In this document: positions 28,165-37,624 of the stretch, piece after piece | Numbering within the stretch: position 1 is the first letter of the stretch | Layout: the number at the start of each line of letters is the position of its first letter | IMG/VR virus record: IMGVR_UViG_3300030099_000111 | Span: 1 to 50,072 of that record | Strand: one strand, 5' to 3' | Origin: a virus | DNA length: 50,072 bases | Notes under the pieces: generated by a model | What the model saw: only the letters and a program-made list of their open reading frames with translations | What the model was told of the DNA's origin: nothing | Databases searched by the model: none | Program-made: the position numbers and the translations under genes

Positions 28165-30110
28165 TCAACGCTAGTGACATCGAAGCATTTGAATATTACA
28201 ATGAACTGGAGTTAGGTAACGTGCTGCCTACAGATTATCAAACGTTTATACATAAATCTAGGTATTCTAAGTGGCTACCAGAAGAACTAAGACGTGAGAG
28301 TTGGGCAGAGACAGTTGATCGTTACATGAAGAACATTGTCGGTGATATGCTAGACAAGAAAGATTATGCTGAGATAAGACAAGCCATACTTAATCTAGAA
28401 GTTATGCCATCTATGAGAGCAATGATGACTGCAGGTGCAGCAGCAGATAGAGACAACACATGTATCTACAACTGTAGTTATTTACCTGTAGATGATCCTA
28501 AATCTTTTGATGAAGCTATGTTTATCTTACTGTGTGGCACAGGCGTTGGCTTCAGTGTTGAGAGACAGTACATAAACAAGTTAGCTGAAGTGCCTGAGTT
28601 GTACGATAGCGAGACTACTATTGTAGTGCAAGATAGCAAAGAGGGTTGGGCTAAGTCTTTCAGGCAGCTACTAGCTTTACTGTGGGCTGGTGAGATACCT
28701 AAGTGGAACATGTCTAAGATTAGACCTGCAGGGGCTAGACTAAAAACGTTTGGTGGTAGGGCATCAGGCCCAGCGCCATTGGTTGACCTGTTTAACTTTA
28801 CTGTGCAGACATTTAAGAACGCACAAGGACGTAAACTAAACGCACTAGAGTGCCACGACATCATGTGTTTTGTAGGTCAGATAGTAGTTTCTGGTGGCGT
28901 TAGACGCAGTGCTATGATATCATTGTCGAACCTGAGTGATGATCGTATGCGTCATGCTAAGTCAGGACAGTGGTGGGAAAACGCAGGGCATCGTGCTCTA
29001 GCAAATAACTCTGTATCTTACACAGAGAAGCCCGACATGGAGTCCTTCTTGCGTGAGTGGTCATCACTCGTTGAAAGTAAATCTGGTGAAAGGGGAATAT
29101 TTAACCGTGAAGCATCTAAGAAACAAGCTGCAAAGTATGACAGGCGTGATCCAGAACATGAGTTTGGAACTAATCCCTGTAGTGAAATCATACTCAGGCC
29201 GTATCAGTTCTGCAATCTTACGGAAGTTGTTGTCAGGGCTGGAGATGATGTGGATTCTATTGCGAGAAAAGTCAGGCTTGCAACGATTCTTGGAACAGTT
29301 CAGTCCACATATACTAAGTTCCCATATCTGCGAAAGGTGTGGCAGCGAAATACCGAAGAAGAACGACTGTTGGGTGTGTCACTCACAGGGATAATGGACA
29401 ATCCTTTGATGACAACAAAGAACAAAGGTCTTGATAAAACATTGGAGTTTTTAAGAAATGTATCTGTATCTACTAATATTGAATATGCTGGTCTTTTTAA
29501 CATACCCTGCTCTGTTTCGATTAGCTGCAACAAGCCATCGGGAACCGTATCTCAGTTGGTTGACAGTGCCAGTGGCATACATTCTCGTCATAGTGCATAC
29601 TATATCCGTACTGTTCGCGCTGACGTAAACGATCCACTTACACAGTTTATGAAAGATCAAGGCATACCAAACGAGCCATGCGTTATGAAACCTGACACCA
29701 CTGTAGTGTTTAGTTTTCCTATAAAGTCTCCTAACAAAGCTGTTACTCGAAATGATCTAACAGCTATTGAACAACTGGAGACATGGCTAATGTATCAAAG
29801 ACATTGGTGTGAGCACAAACCTAGTATTACCTGCACTGTCCGTGACGATGAGTGGCTAGATGTAGGTGCGTTTGTGTACAAACACTTTGACGAAATGAGT
29901 GGTATATCCTTCCTACCCCACTCAGATCACACATACCAACAAGCACCCTATCAAGAGTGTAGCAAAGAAGAGTACAACAAACTCCTCAAAGCTATGCCTC
30001 GTAACATAGAGTGGTCAGCCTTGTGTGATTATGAAAAGGAAGATAACACTGCAGCTATGCAAACACTCGCCTGTAGTGGCGATACGTGTGAGCTAGTTGA
30101 CTTAACATAA
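28161..30110 (+). CDS. Ribonucleotide reductase, class II, monomeric (adenosylcobalamin-dependent)
   Basis: The 649-residue enzyme reduces ribonucleotides to deoxyribonucleotides for phage DNA synthesis. Active-site elements visible are NCSY (Cys105), NPCSEI (Cys340, Glu342) and FCNLTEV (Cys351), and the mobile C-terminal pair CSGDTC (Cys638, Cys643). The order matches the Lactobacillus-type RTPR. It is somewhat shorter than that 739-residue enzyme. Dependence on vitamin B12 means the host must make or take up cobalamin. The part between 29050 and 29400 uses codons unlike the rest. It follows the DUF3310 and acidic genes in one operon. Confidence 0.93.
   Translation: MINASDIEAFEYYNELELGNVLPTDYQTFIHKSRYSKWLPEELRRESWAETVDRYMKNIVGDMLDKKDYAEIRQAILNLEVMPSMRAMMTAGAAADRDNTCIYNCSYLPVDDPKSFDEAMFILLCGTGVGFSVERQYINKLAEVPELYDSETTIVVQDSKEGWAKSFRQLLALLWAGEIPKWNMSKIRPAGARLKTFGGRASGPAPLVDLFNFTVQTFKNAQGRKLNALECHDIMCFVGQIVVSGGVRRSAMISLSNLSDDRMRHAKSGQWWENAGHRALANNSVSYTEKPDMESFLREWSSLVESKSGERGIFNREASKKQAAKYDRRDPEHEFGTNPCSEIILRPYQFCNLTEVVVRAGDDVDSIARKVRLATILGTVQSTYTKFPYLRKVWQRNTEEERLLGVSLTGIMDNPLMTTKNKGLDKTLEFLRNVSVSTNIEYAGLFNIPCSVSISCNKPSGTVSQLVDSASGIHSRHSAYYIRTVRADVNDPLTQFMKDQGIPNEPCVMKPDTTVVFSFPIKSPNKAVTRNDLTAIEQLETWLMYQRHWCEHKPSITCTVRDDEWLDVGAFVYKHFDEMSGISFLPHSDHTYQQAPYQECSKEEYNKLLKAMPRNIEWSALCDYEKEDNTAAMQTLACSGDTCELVDLT
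29245..29394 (+). CDS. Doubtful zinc-ribbon frame inside the reductase gene
   Basis: An open frame in the +1 frame of the reductase gene encodes 49 residues from 29245 (AGGG six bases upstream) and ends with CERCGSEIPKKNDCWVC, which has the look of a zinc ribbon. The reductase sequence here is itself conserved, so this may be chance. It is listed because a similar case occurs in polA. Confidence 0.15.
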   Translation: MMWILLREKSGLQRFLEQFSPHILSSHICERCGSEIPKKNDCWVCHSQG

Positions 30111-30121
30111 AGGAAAATAAA

Positions 30122-30247
30122 ATGCATTCATTAGGAATATTAATAGCTTTTATCGTAGCTATGGAAGCGTATCAAAAACACGGTATGTCATTTCTTGGCA
30201 ATGGAGAAGATACAACCCCTACTGAAATAATAGAGAGCACAGAATAG
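30122..30247 (+). CDS. Membrane microprotein, unknown
   Basis: A 41-residue protein with AAAGGA upstream. A short hydrophobic start (SLGILIAFIVAME) is followed by an acidic tail. It follows the reductase gene directly and its stop overlaps the next GTG. Function unknown. Confidence 0.5.
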   Translation: MHSLGILIAFIVAMEAYQKHGMSFLGNGEDTTPTEIIESTE

Positions 30248-30438
30248 TGTATGTACTAGTGATCATAATGTCTATCGCTCCAGGATTTGTTAGAGTCCAA
30301 GCAATTGATCACGTCTATCCCACTATAGAGATGTGTAGAAATGGTGCAGCTTATATAAGAAGTGAACTTATGAGTCAAAAGCCTACACCTGAAGCTACCG
30401 TATCTGCTTATTGTACTGAGATACCAACAAAAGTATAA
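30247..30438 (+). CDS. Small exported-type protein with two Cys
   Basis: A 63-residue protein with GTG start in the preceding stop. The hydrophobic N-terminus (YVLVIIMSIAPGFVRVQA) could be a signal peptide; it is followed by YPTIEMC and later YCTE. Same plan as the proteins at 5893 and 17666. Function unknown; a periplasmic place is possible. Confidence 0.55.
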   Translation: MYVLVIIMSIAPGFVRVQAIDHVYPTIEMCRNGAAYIRSELMSQKPTPEATVSAYCTEIPTKV

Positions 30439-30641
30439 TGAATCTAGAACGTGAAGCAAAGATACACATGGAAAAAAAGTTAAAGCTTTTTTATGAGGAG
30501 TTAGAAATAAAGTTAAAGCCTGTAAGAAAGCATATAGAACAAAACCTAAGTGAAGGTTTATACAAAGCTAGGGCTTTACAAGACATAGATGACATACTTA
30601 TGATAGCTAAACATGCTTCAGAAAAGTATGGTCTAAAATAA
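30438..30641 (+). CDS. Last early-block gene, small helical protein
   Basis: A 67-residue, helical, charged protein (LEREAKIHMEKKLKLFYEEL). It ends two bases before the convergent terminator. Function unknown. Confidence 0.55.
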   Translation: MNLEREAKIHMEKKLKLFYEELEIKLKPVRKHIEQNLSEGLYKARALQDIDDILMIAKHASEKYGLK

Positions 30642-30642
30642 A

Positions 30643-30677
30643 AGAGTAGCCGTTGACTTAGCGTTGGCGGCTATTCT
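30643..30677 (-). terminator. Terminator at the convergent junction
   Basis: AGAGTAGCCG (30643-30652) pairs with CGGCTATTCT (30668-30677) over 10 bp with one G-U; the loop is 15 bases. On the minus strand the stem is followed by TTTATTTT, a proper intrinsic terminator for the long leftward block. The stop codon of the 30676 gene lies in the stem. On the plus strand the T-rich run begins ten bases later, so termination of the early block here is less certain. Confidence 0.75.
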
Positions 30678-33600
30678 ACATTCCAGTTTTTATTTTTAGA
30701 TTAAGATGATCTATGTAAGACTCGTAAGTTTTTAACTCTCTAAAATTAAAGTCTTTTAGTTCTGCATCTACACCTAAACTTTCCATGTAACGCATGGCTT
30801 TTTTCTGTTGTGCTTTAGTTCCTTTGGTGGATGCTCTATATCTCTGCTGATCTAAATAAGCTGAACTGCCAGGAATATCAAAGTAGTCTCGCAACTGATC
30901 TCTAGCTTTTTTAAGTTCATACTTTACCCTACCTCTTTTGTATTCCAAATCACCATCTTGAAATCTTTTACTAGACAACAACACCTGCATGCGTTTTTCT
31001 AACATGGGTGCAAGCCCTGCATTAAACAACCTATCATAGGTAGGTATGTTAGATCTTTGATCCTGCTTCCATGACTGTAGATTTGCTAGAGTGTATGCTT
31101 GTTCTGTAGCTGTCTTACCTCTCTTAATGTTTAGACCCAGTATACGAGCTAGTGGGTTAGCATCATATATGTCACCCTCTCTGCTACTAACACGTAAGTT
31201 TTCACCTGTAAGAGTTTCTGATTCTCCTATCAAAGCCTCTAATATATTATCAAAGTATTTAGTAGATGATTGTGTAAACACTGGTAAAAAACCGTCAGCC
31301 TGTCTAACATCTTTTGCTACATCATTGTCTGCTAGGAAACCTATAGATCTGTTGAGAGCGTCAAGAGGACGTGTTGCACCAGCAGCCACGTTACCTAATG
31401 ACTTATACAATGCATCCAGATCTGCCCCTCTTCCCCCACTAGAAAAGAAATCTATTGCGTTAAACACGTCATTACCAAACTGTAAGTCTCTTGCAACTTG
31501 TCCAATGGCTAACTGATTACCTAGTTCTTCTATTAGTTCAGGAGGAACAGTCTCTCCTTTTGCAGTAAGATTACCAACTCTTCCAGCAACTAAGAACAGT
31601 GAGAATGGAAATACGTTTCTGACATCCATCACAGTTCCACTCATTTCTATTTCGTTTACCCCTAAACCTTTTTTCTGTCTCTCATCATCCAACTGCATAG
31701 CTAAAACCAAAGCAGATGTACCCACTAGAGATCTAGCAAAAGCTTCATTTGTTTTTATGCCAGGTTCTTTTTTAATAATACGTGAAGCAACTCCAGCAAA
31801 GCTTAGTGGACTCCACTGATATGCTGTTGCTACAACGTTGTTCATAAATCTACCAAAGGGTATAACAGTACCCAACACAGGTGTGTTAGAGGCTTGCTCT
31901 ACAGCCCTAGCTACAGCACCTAAATACTGATCATCTGTTGTATAATCTTTTGAAAACACAGATCGTAGTGTGGTATCTACTGCACCACCTATCACATCAT
32001 CGTCTAACATTTCAAGATCACCAGACTTTAACACATCAATTAAATTTTTGTTATGCTTTAGTCTGACATACTTATCTAGCTCAGTCATAAACATTTGAGA
32101 TTTAGTAAACGTATCTTGTATACGAACACCAGTTATTGTCATAGAAGCGTCAGCAAATATCTCTGCGTTTTTAATGACAGGATTGTTCACATCAACGTTA
32201 TATCTTTTAGCAGTTCTCTCTACCCCACCGCCAATAGTCTCAAACAACAGTCCTTTAAACTCTTTGTTATCACCTATGTCATCCATTAGACTTATAAAAG
32301 TTTCATAGGTAGCTAGAGGGTCAAGAAAGTTTTTCATCTTTTGAGTTTGTATATCTCTATATACACGAGACTTTCTGAATAGCTCTTGGCTTAGTTCTTT
32401 GTTACCCACACTAGCTGCACCTATTCCAGCTATATACAACTGACCTGATGCAAATATATCAGCTACACCTTGTCCACCATAGAACTGTGCAAAGCCAGCT
32501 ACGTTAGCTGCAGTCGTAGCAGGTGATGACACAAGTAATCTTTTCCATACGTTTTGTGCGTAACCTAATCCTTTAGCTCTTTTAGTTACATTAAGTAAAC
32601 CTTCTTGTTCTAAAGTATCTCTTACTGCTTTTTGCTCAAGTGCTGTTGCTAGTATCTCATTTCCTGACACAACACCTGCGTCTGTGGCTCTTCTGACAGC
32701 CGCCATCACGCTAAGAGTGCTACCTGCTCCACTTGTGGTGGCTGCTATTATGTCACCTAAATCTACTGCAAGAGTAGCAGTGGTTCCCAAGTCTATACTT
32801 GTCTCTTTTTTAAATAGCTTTGATATTTCTTTTAGTTCTTCCTCTGGCATGTACTGAAGCAAGTTTGTCATAACATCAGAGACTTTTGTTTTCTTTGAAA
32901 ACTTAATATTATTCTCATTAAATATCTTTGCTAAACCACCAATCGGCATTGGACCTTTTGATGCTGCTTTGTCTGCAGTTGTGTAGCCTAACATTATCTG
33001 ACTAAGCAAACTCTCAGGCATTATTTGATTGCCCTCACCTTTGGCTAACTCTTCTTTACCTGATCTTACCTTCTCTCCCCACGACTTAATAGCATCTTTC
33101 ATTTCACTAGCTGCTTTGTCTATGGATTCTTTAGCTAATAATGGCTTACCTATTGCCTCACTTTGAAGTTTACTAACTAGCCGTTGTTGTTTTTTTATTG
33201 TAGCCTTGTCTGCACCGCTTTGTTTTAACTTTTTTAGCTCTTCTTTTGCAGCTTTAAATTTTTTAAGAGGGAACTCTTCACCTCTTGTTCCTGCTCTAGC
33301 CATGTCTGCTGCTTCTGCAAATCCAGACAAACCATCTGCTTTACCAAATGTGTAGTGTAACCCACCAGCAACACCACCCAAAGCTAGAGATAAACCAGTT
33401 TGTAGTGCGCTGTACTTTTCTTGAGCACCTACATCTAAATACAGATCCTGTATAGCTACATCTTGATAGCCAGCAAGGAGTGAATCGATTGCTGTAGTTT
33501 GTAGCACTGCTTTCTTACCAGCTTGTTGCATACCAAACTTTATGGTGCGTGGCTTTAGTCTACCCTTTGTAAGAGTTACCTCACCACCCTCAACAGTTGC

Positions 33601-34362
33601 TCTCCTAGCTGCTCTACGTGCGGCCTCAAATCTTACCTTTGCTCTGGCTGCTTTTGCTGCACTTTCAGCAGCCCTAGTCATAGATGCTTTTGTGTAGCCA
33701 CTACCAGTAAGCTTCTTGATCATAGCCTCTGCTGCTTCATCGCCAGCTTTTTTAGCTGCTTCTTTAGTTGCACCAGACTGTGCTGCTCTCCTAGCTGCTG
33801 CTGCTACTGCATTTTTTATTGCTGCTTTACTAGCCTCACTCACACCCAACGCACCAGCCTTACCTGCAAAGCCTGTCACTAAGCCTAAGTAGTTTGTTGG
33901 ATCAGTTGCTACAGCTAGGATGTAATCCTTGACACCATCCACAGCCCCAAACACACCATCGTTTACAAAGACATTACCTAGACTGTCGTACAACTCGTAT
34001 GCTTCTTTTGCTGCTCTTTTAGTTTCGTCATCAGCTTTAGATATGTATCTAGCTTCACCTGCAGTTGCGACTATGTTAGTATTAAACCTACGCATACTAT
34101 CTACAAAGTCCTCCACTACAGTCTCAGCTTTGGCTGTCCTGTATGCAGCACCCTTCTTGCCTATCATGTAGTTACGTATCTTGTTTAACCTGTCTCTTCT
34201 GTACAAGTCTTGCTTTTTTAGTTTTTCTCCTTCACGAGTATCAGACTCAAACATATCATCAAATTGTGTGTTGTCTCTGTACTCAGGCACACCACTGTCT
34301 ATATCTTTAGACGCATCCGTTTCTATACCATACTCTTTATAAAAATCATTTAGTGTTGTCAT
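30676..34362 (-). CDS. Very large internal virion protein
   Basis: The 1228-residue protein is the last of the leftward block. It has an acidic N-terminus, a long Ala/Lys-rich helical region (about 165-260), further Ala/Gly-rich helical segments that could be amphipathic or membrane-inserting (about 310-345 and 530-620), and a charged C-terminus. Size and place at the end of the virion operon match ejected internal proteins of T7-like phages (gp15/gp16 role), which form a channel for DNA entry. No peptidase or glycosidase motif was seen. It overlaps the lysozyme-like gene by four bases. Confidence 0.65.
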   Translation of the reverse strand: MTTLNDFYKEYGIETDASKDIDSGVPEYRDNTQFDDMFESDTREGEKLKKQDLYRRDRLNKIRNYMIGKKGAAYRTAKAETVVEDFVDSMRRFNTNIVATAGEARYISKADDETKRAAKEAYELYDSLGNVFVNDGVFGAVDGVKDYILAVATDPTNYLGLVTGFAGKAGALGVSEASKAAIKNAVAAAARRAAQSGATKEAAKKAGDEAAEAMIKKLTGSGYTKASMTRAAESAAKAARAKVRFEAARRAARRATVEGGEVTLTKGRLKPRTIKFGMQQAGKKAVLQTTAIDSLLAGYQDVAIQDLYLDVGAQEKYSALQTGLSLALGGVAGGLHYTFGKADGLSGFAEAADMARAGTRGEEFPLKKFKAAKEELKKLKQSGADKATIKKQQRLVSKLQSEAIGKPLLAKESIDKAASEMKDAIKSWGEKVRSGKEELAKGEGNQIMPESLLSQIMLGYTTADKAASKGPMPIGGLAKIFNENNIKFSKKTKVSDVMTNLLQYMPEEELKEISKLFKKETSIDLGTTATLAVDLGDIIAATTSGAGSTLSVMAAVRRATDAGVVSGNEILATALEQKAVRDTLEQEGLLNVTKRAKGLGYAQNVWKRLLVSSPATTAANVAGFAQFYGGQGVADIFASGQLYIAGIGAASVGNKELSQELFRKSRVYRDIQTQKMKNFLDPLATYETFISLMDDIGDNKEFKGLLFETIGGGVERTAKRYNVDVNNPVIKNAEIFADASMTITGVRIQDTFTKSQMFMTELDKYVRLKHNKNLIDVLKSGDLEMLDDDVIGGAVDTTLRSVFSKDYTTDDQYLGAVARAVEQASNTPVLGTVIPFGRFMNNVVATAYQWSPLSFAGVASRIIKKEPGIKTNEAFARSLVGTSALVLAMQLDDERQKKGLGVNEIEMSGTVMDVRNVFPFSLFLVAGRVGNLTAKGETVPPELIEELGNQLAIGQVARDLQFGNDVFNAIDFFSSGGRGADLDALYKSLGNVAAGATRPLDALNRSIGFLADNDVAKDVRQADGFLPVFTQSSTKYFDNILEALIGESETLTGENLRVSSREGDIYDANPLARILGLNIKRGKTATEQAYTLANLQSWKQDQRSNIPTYDRLFNAGLAPMLEKRMQVLLSSKRFQDGDLEYKRGRVKYELKKARDQLRDYFDIPGSSAYLDQQRYRASTKGTKAQQKKAMRYMESLGVDAELKDFNFRELKTYESYIDHLNLKIKTGM

Positions 34363-34973
34363 TTTAGTGCTGCCTTTAATGCGTCAGAAAACTTAGTGCC
34401 AGGAGTTCCAAAGCCATCCTTAGTAACTTTACCTGTCTTCAACCACGATTTAGCTTTACCGTGTCCTTGATTGTGTGCGTACGCTAGTGCTGCTAGTTTA
34501 TCTTCTTTAGATAACTTTCTGTACTCAGGTGACACCATCATATATCTGTGATTTTGAGCAGTGTAAGCAGCAAAAGCTTTTTCTTGTAAGTCTACATTGC
34601 CTCTAAACTTTTCACGAGATTTAGTATCATGAGGTAGTTCTAGTCCTAACAATCTAGCCGCATCTATCTTAGCATCTTTACCTAACTGATACCTACCATC
34701 ATAGTGATCGTTAGCCCCACCCTTTGCGTGATAGTTACCAGATCCTCTTGATTCTATCTTAGCTAGTTCTTCTCTGTATATATCCCATGTGCTTTTGTTT
34801 ACGCCAAGTTTATCAGACACAAGATCATACACAGTATTTTGCCATGTAGGTTTTTTCTTTGGAGACATCAGCCCCTCTGGTTCCTCTCCCACAACTCTTC
34901 CTGGCATGTTTATCTCAACAAACTCAACAACTTTTCCTGGCATATCTATAGCTACCATGTTTAAAAAATCCTC
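34359..34973 (-). CDS. Lysozyme or lytic transglycosylase-like protein
   Basis: About 204 residues from 34973 (AGAGGA upstream). The core has ELAKIESRGSGNYHAKGG, then HYDGRYQLGKDAKIDAARLLG and LAALAYAHNQGHGKAKSWL, the order of a catalytic Glu, a G-x-Y-Q motif and helical tail seen in transglycosylase-like murein hydrolases. It probably opens peptidoglycan during DNA entry since it lies between internal virion proteins, or serves in lysis. A longer frame to 35066 would add a signal-like stretch but overlaps the upstream gene by 89 bases and has no ribosome site. Confidence 0.75.
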   Translation of the reverse strand, partial: EDFLNMVAIDMPGKVVEFVEINMPGRVVGEEPEGLMSPKKKPTWQNTVYDLVSDKLGVNKSTWDIYREELAKIESRGSGNYHAKGGANDHYDGRYQLGKDAKIDAARLLGLELPHDTKSREKFRGNVDLQEKAFAAYTAQNHRYMMVSPEYRKLSKEDKLAALAYAHNQGHGKAKSWLKTGKVTKDGFGTPGTKFSDALKAALK

Positions 34974-34977
34974 TATA

Positions 34978-36558
34978 CTATTCTTTTTGCATAAGCTGAT
35001 TGGTATCAGGGTGAATAAAGTAAGCACCAACAGGAAGATCTTTATACGCTTGATTCTTTTCTGCATTACTCATACTTTCTGGAAACCTAAAAGGATTATC
35101 TCTTGATGTTTCTTGTGGTTCTGTTTCAGTGATCTCAGGAGTTTCGCTTAACTTTCTACCAGTTTCAGGATCGTGAGTGTCACCAAATAGTTCATCCCAC
35201 TCATCAACTCTTAGATTATCAGGAACCTCTATTTCACCATTTAGTATCTGCTGTCTTGTTTCATAATCTAATGAAACACCAGTAAATCTGCTAGTAAAAG
35301 CATTTGGTCTAGGTGGCACTTTTATTTCAAGATCTAAACTGTCAGTAACAGGCACTTCAGGCGTTGGCACAGGAACCTCGTCACCTGCTAATTGTATGCT
35401 TGGTATTAGACCTTTTACAGCCATATCTTTTAACAAATCATCTACCTGTTCTTCAGGAACAGTTTGACCACCTATTATTAGACTTTTTACTTTTTTATCT
35501 GTGCCTATAATTATTTCATGTCTGACACCGTTGCTCATCACACTAAATTTATTTTCAATGTCAGTGGATATGGACGGTTTACTTTTTAGTATATCACTAA
35601 CTATTTTTCTTTCTAACTCCTCATCATCCAAACTACCGTACTCTAGCTCTCCTATCTGATCTTGACTAAGACCAGCATCTTCTAGTAAAGGACGCATCCT
35701 ATTTACATAAGTGGGATCACCCTGTGATGTAATTGATATCTGATTAAAAAGCATTTGTTGTTTATCTTTTGTAGCAAACTCCATAGCTAATGCTTGGATA
35801 TCTGCATCTGGATCTCCTCGCGCAGCTAGTTCTGCTTGTCTTAAATACTTACCGCTATCTCTGTTATCTTGAACCTGTGAGTCTATCGTGTTAATCATTC
35901 TGTTGAAAGCAGATGCTGCACTTGTTGGATCAAAGTCTCGTGTAGGTGTAAATGAGAAGTATGTGCCAGGTGCAACGCTATCGTAAGTCTCCTGTTTAGA
36001 TATCTCGTTTATATCCATAACAGAGTAGCCATCATAGAAAGCATCTTTATCTAGCTTTGCTCTTACTGAATCATCTAAGTCAATACCGAATATAGTTTTC
36101 ATTAGACCTCTTTGTGGGTCTTTGGTACTACCTAGTGATGGATCAGTAAGAGCAGTGTTCATCTGGTAGAACTCCTCCGAATCCACATCCCCATACGCAA
36201 AGTTCTCTGAAAAGTCTATCAAAGATTCTATCTCATACTCATCAAATTTTTGTCCTGATGTAAAGTTACGTCTTGCTGCTTCTTCTTGAGCAGACACAGA
36301 CAAGTCAAACAAACCTTTAGGCCCAGACGCAATAGCTGCGTTGATATGTTTATCCTCAAAGCCTAGCGCCCTCAGTCTTGCTATCTCAGACTTAGCTAAG
36401 TTACCTAGCTGTCTAAGTTGAGTTATCTTAGACTTACCTTCATCTGCTTTTTCTTTTAGCTCTCGTTTATATTCTCTGGCTTCGGCAACTCTTGTGTTAA
36501 TCTGCCTTGCCTGATCTTCCATAAACGCTGCAGCGAATGCCTTTGCATCAAATCCCAT
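34978..36558 (-). CDS. Putative internal virion protein
   Basis: A 526-residue, charged, largely helical protein with a coiled-coil start (about residues 1-70) and Pro-rich linkers near residues 390-420 and 460-495. It lies among internal virion genes. The C-terminus (YKDLPVGAYFIHPDTNQLMQ) resembles a segment of other phage virion proteins. Function inferred from place only. Confidence 0.55.
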   Translation of the reverse strand: MGFDAKAFAAAFMEDQARQINTRVAEAREYKRELKEKADEGKSKITQLRQLGNLAKSEIARLRALGFEDKHINAAIASGPKGLFDLSVSAQEEAARRNFTSGQKFDEYEIESLIDFSENFAYGDVDSEEFYQMNTALTDPSLGSTKDPQRGLMKTIFGIDLDDSVRAKLDKDAFYDGYSVMDINEISKQETYDSVAPGTYFSFTPTRDFDPTSAASAFNRMINTIDSQVQDNRDSGKYLRQAELAARGDPDADIQALAMEFATKDKQQMLFNQISITSQGDPTYVNRMRPLLEDAGLSQDQIGELEYGSLDDEELERKIVSDILKSKPSISTDIENKFSVMSNGVRHEIIIGTDKKVKSLIIGGQTVPEEQVDDLLKDMAVKGLIPSIQLAGDEVPVPTPEVPVTDSLDLEIKVPPRPNAFTSRFTGVSLDYETRQQILNGEIEVPDNLRVDEWDELFGDTHDPETGRKLSETPEITETEPQETSRDNPFRFPESMSNAEKNQAYKDLPVGAYFIHPDTNQLMQKE

Positions 36559-36564
36559 AGTAAC

Positions 36565-37170
36565 CTACCTTCTAGCCATCAGGCCCATTTCTTGTGGAGC
36601 CTCTGCTGGTGGCTCGTTAACTTGTTGTATGTCTTCTGGCTCTGGCGCTGGCATATCTTGCGCTTCCATCACTTCATCTCGACTTACATCTCTTTCGAGG
36701 AACTCTGATATCTCACCTAACAGTGCTGTACCTGCATCCTCACCACCTTCTTCTTTTGCCTTAGTTAGAGCACCCTGTAGAATCATCTGCACTCTGCTTC
36801 TCTCTTTTGCATCTAGCTCTGCCTGTGGATCTTTGTTACTAAACTTATAGTCAATCTCATTGCTTTCAGCGACTGCAGCTAAAAACTCCATGACCACAGG
36901 TTTTACTAATAAGGCTACATCTAGGTTGTGTTTACCTCTCATAACCTGCGACAAAGTTATAGCCTCTGATATCGGGTTGATAGCTACGCCAGCTTCTATG
37001 GCTACCATCAGGTCATCCATGATATCCTCTTGAGATAGACTAGTCATGTAATAACTTATAGCATCCTCTACCTTATCTATGTCTACAGGACGCTCCCACG
37101 GACGCTCACCTGGCGCATGTGTAAACAAAGAGTTTCCTGGTATTGGTGCTCCAAAATCTGATACTGCCAT
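36565..37170 (-). CDS. Putative virion protein, acidic, unknown
   Basis: A 201-residue, acidic, helical protein with a Pro/Glu-rich C-terminal tail. It contains AISEAITLSQVMRGKHNLDVALLVKP (in part) and no enzyme motif. It lies between a membrane protein and the 526-residue protein. Probably an internal or tail component. Confidence 0.55.
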   Translation of the reverse strand: MAVSDFGAPIPGNSLFTHAPGERPWERPVDIDKVEDAISYYMTSLSQEDIMDDLMVAIEAGVAINPISEAITLSQVMRGKHNLDVALLVKPVVMEFLAAVAESNEIDYKFSNKDPQAELDAKERSRVQMILQGALTKAKEEGGEDAGTALLGEISEFLERDVSRDEVMEAQDMPAPEPEDIQQVNEPPAEAPQEMGLMARR

Positions 37171-37179
37171 TTTCTTTTC

Positions 37180-37623
37180 CTATTTAGTAAACCCAGCGCC
37201 AAAGTATAATCCTACTATGGCTGATACGATGTGTGTATCTAGTGGTGTGATTACAAAGCCTTTAGCCACTTTCCACTGTATAGCTTCATCTGGCCCAAAC
37301 AACCAGTTCATAATACCACCAGTTGCTTCTGTATATCCTACATAAACGCTGACATCAGGATACCACACTGCGACTAGTTTTGGCAAGACAATAATACTAA
37401 ATACTGCACCTAATGCTATTAATCTTCTAGTCCAAGCAAAGTGTTTGTCATCTTTGCCAGCGTTACGTGCTTCAGCTACGGCTTCTTTTCTAAAGTTAGC
37501 ACGTTGTAAAAGCATCTTGTTGTTAGCTTCTCTAGCCTTTATGGACTGCCCCCATATGGACATAACCCCACCTAACACGGTGGAGAAAAGCATAGTGATT
37601 AGTTCTAGTGGTAGACCCATCAT
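37180..37623 (-). CDS. Membrane protein, holin candidate
   Basis: The 147-residue protein has hydrophobic spans at about residues 5-25, 70-88 and 125-143, and a charged loop (IKAREANNKMLLQRANFRKEA) between the first two. Small proteins of this type occur next to endolysin or virion hydrolase genes in many marine phages and may be holins. Neighbours are the peptidoglycan-binding protein and structural genes. Confidence 0.6.
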   Translation of the reverse strand: MMGLPLELITMLFSTVLGGVMSIWGQSIKAREANNKMLLQRANFRKEAVAEARNAGKDDKHFAWTRRLIALGAVFSIIVLPKLVAVWYPDVSVYVGYTEATGGIMNWLFGPDEAIQWKVAKGFVITPLDTHIVSAIVGLYFGAGFTK

Positions 37624-37624
37624 G

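Noticed and set aside
34974-35066. Signal-peptide-like N-terminal extension of the lysozyme-like gene
   Set aside because: It overlaps the 526-residue gene by 89 bases in another frame, has no ribosome site, and the ATG at 34973 has AGAGGA upstream.
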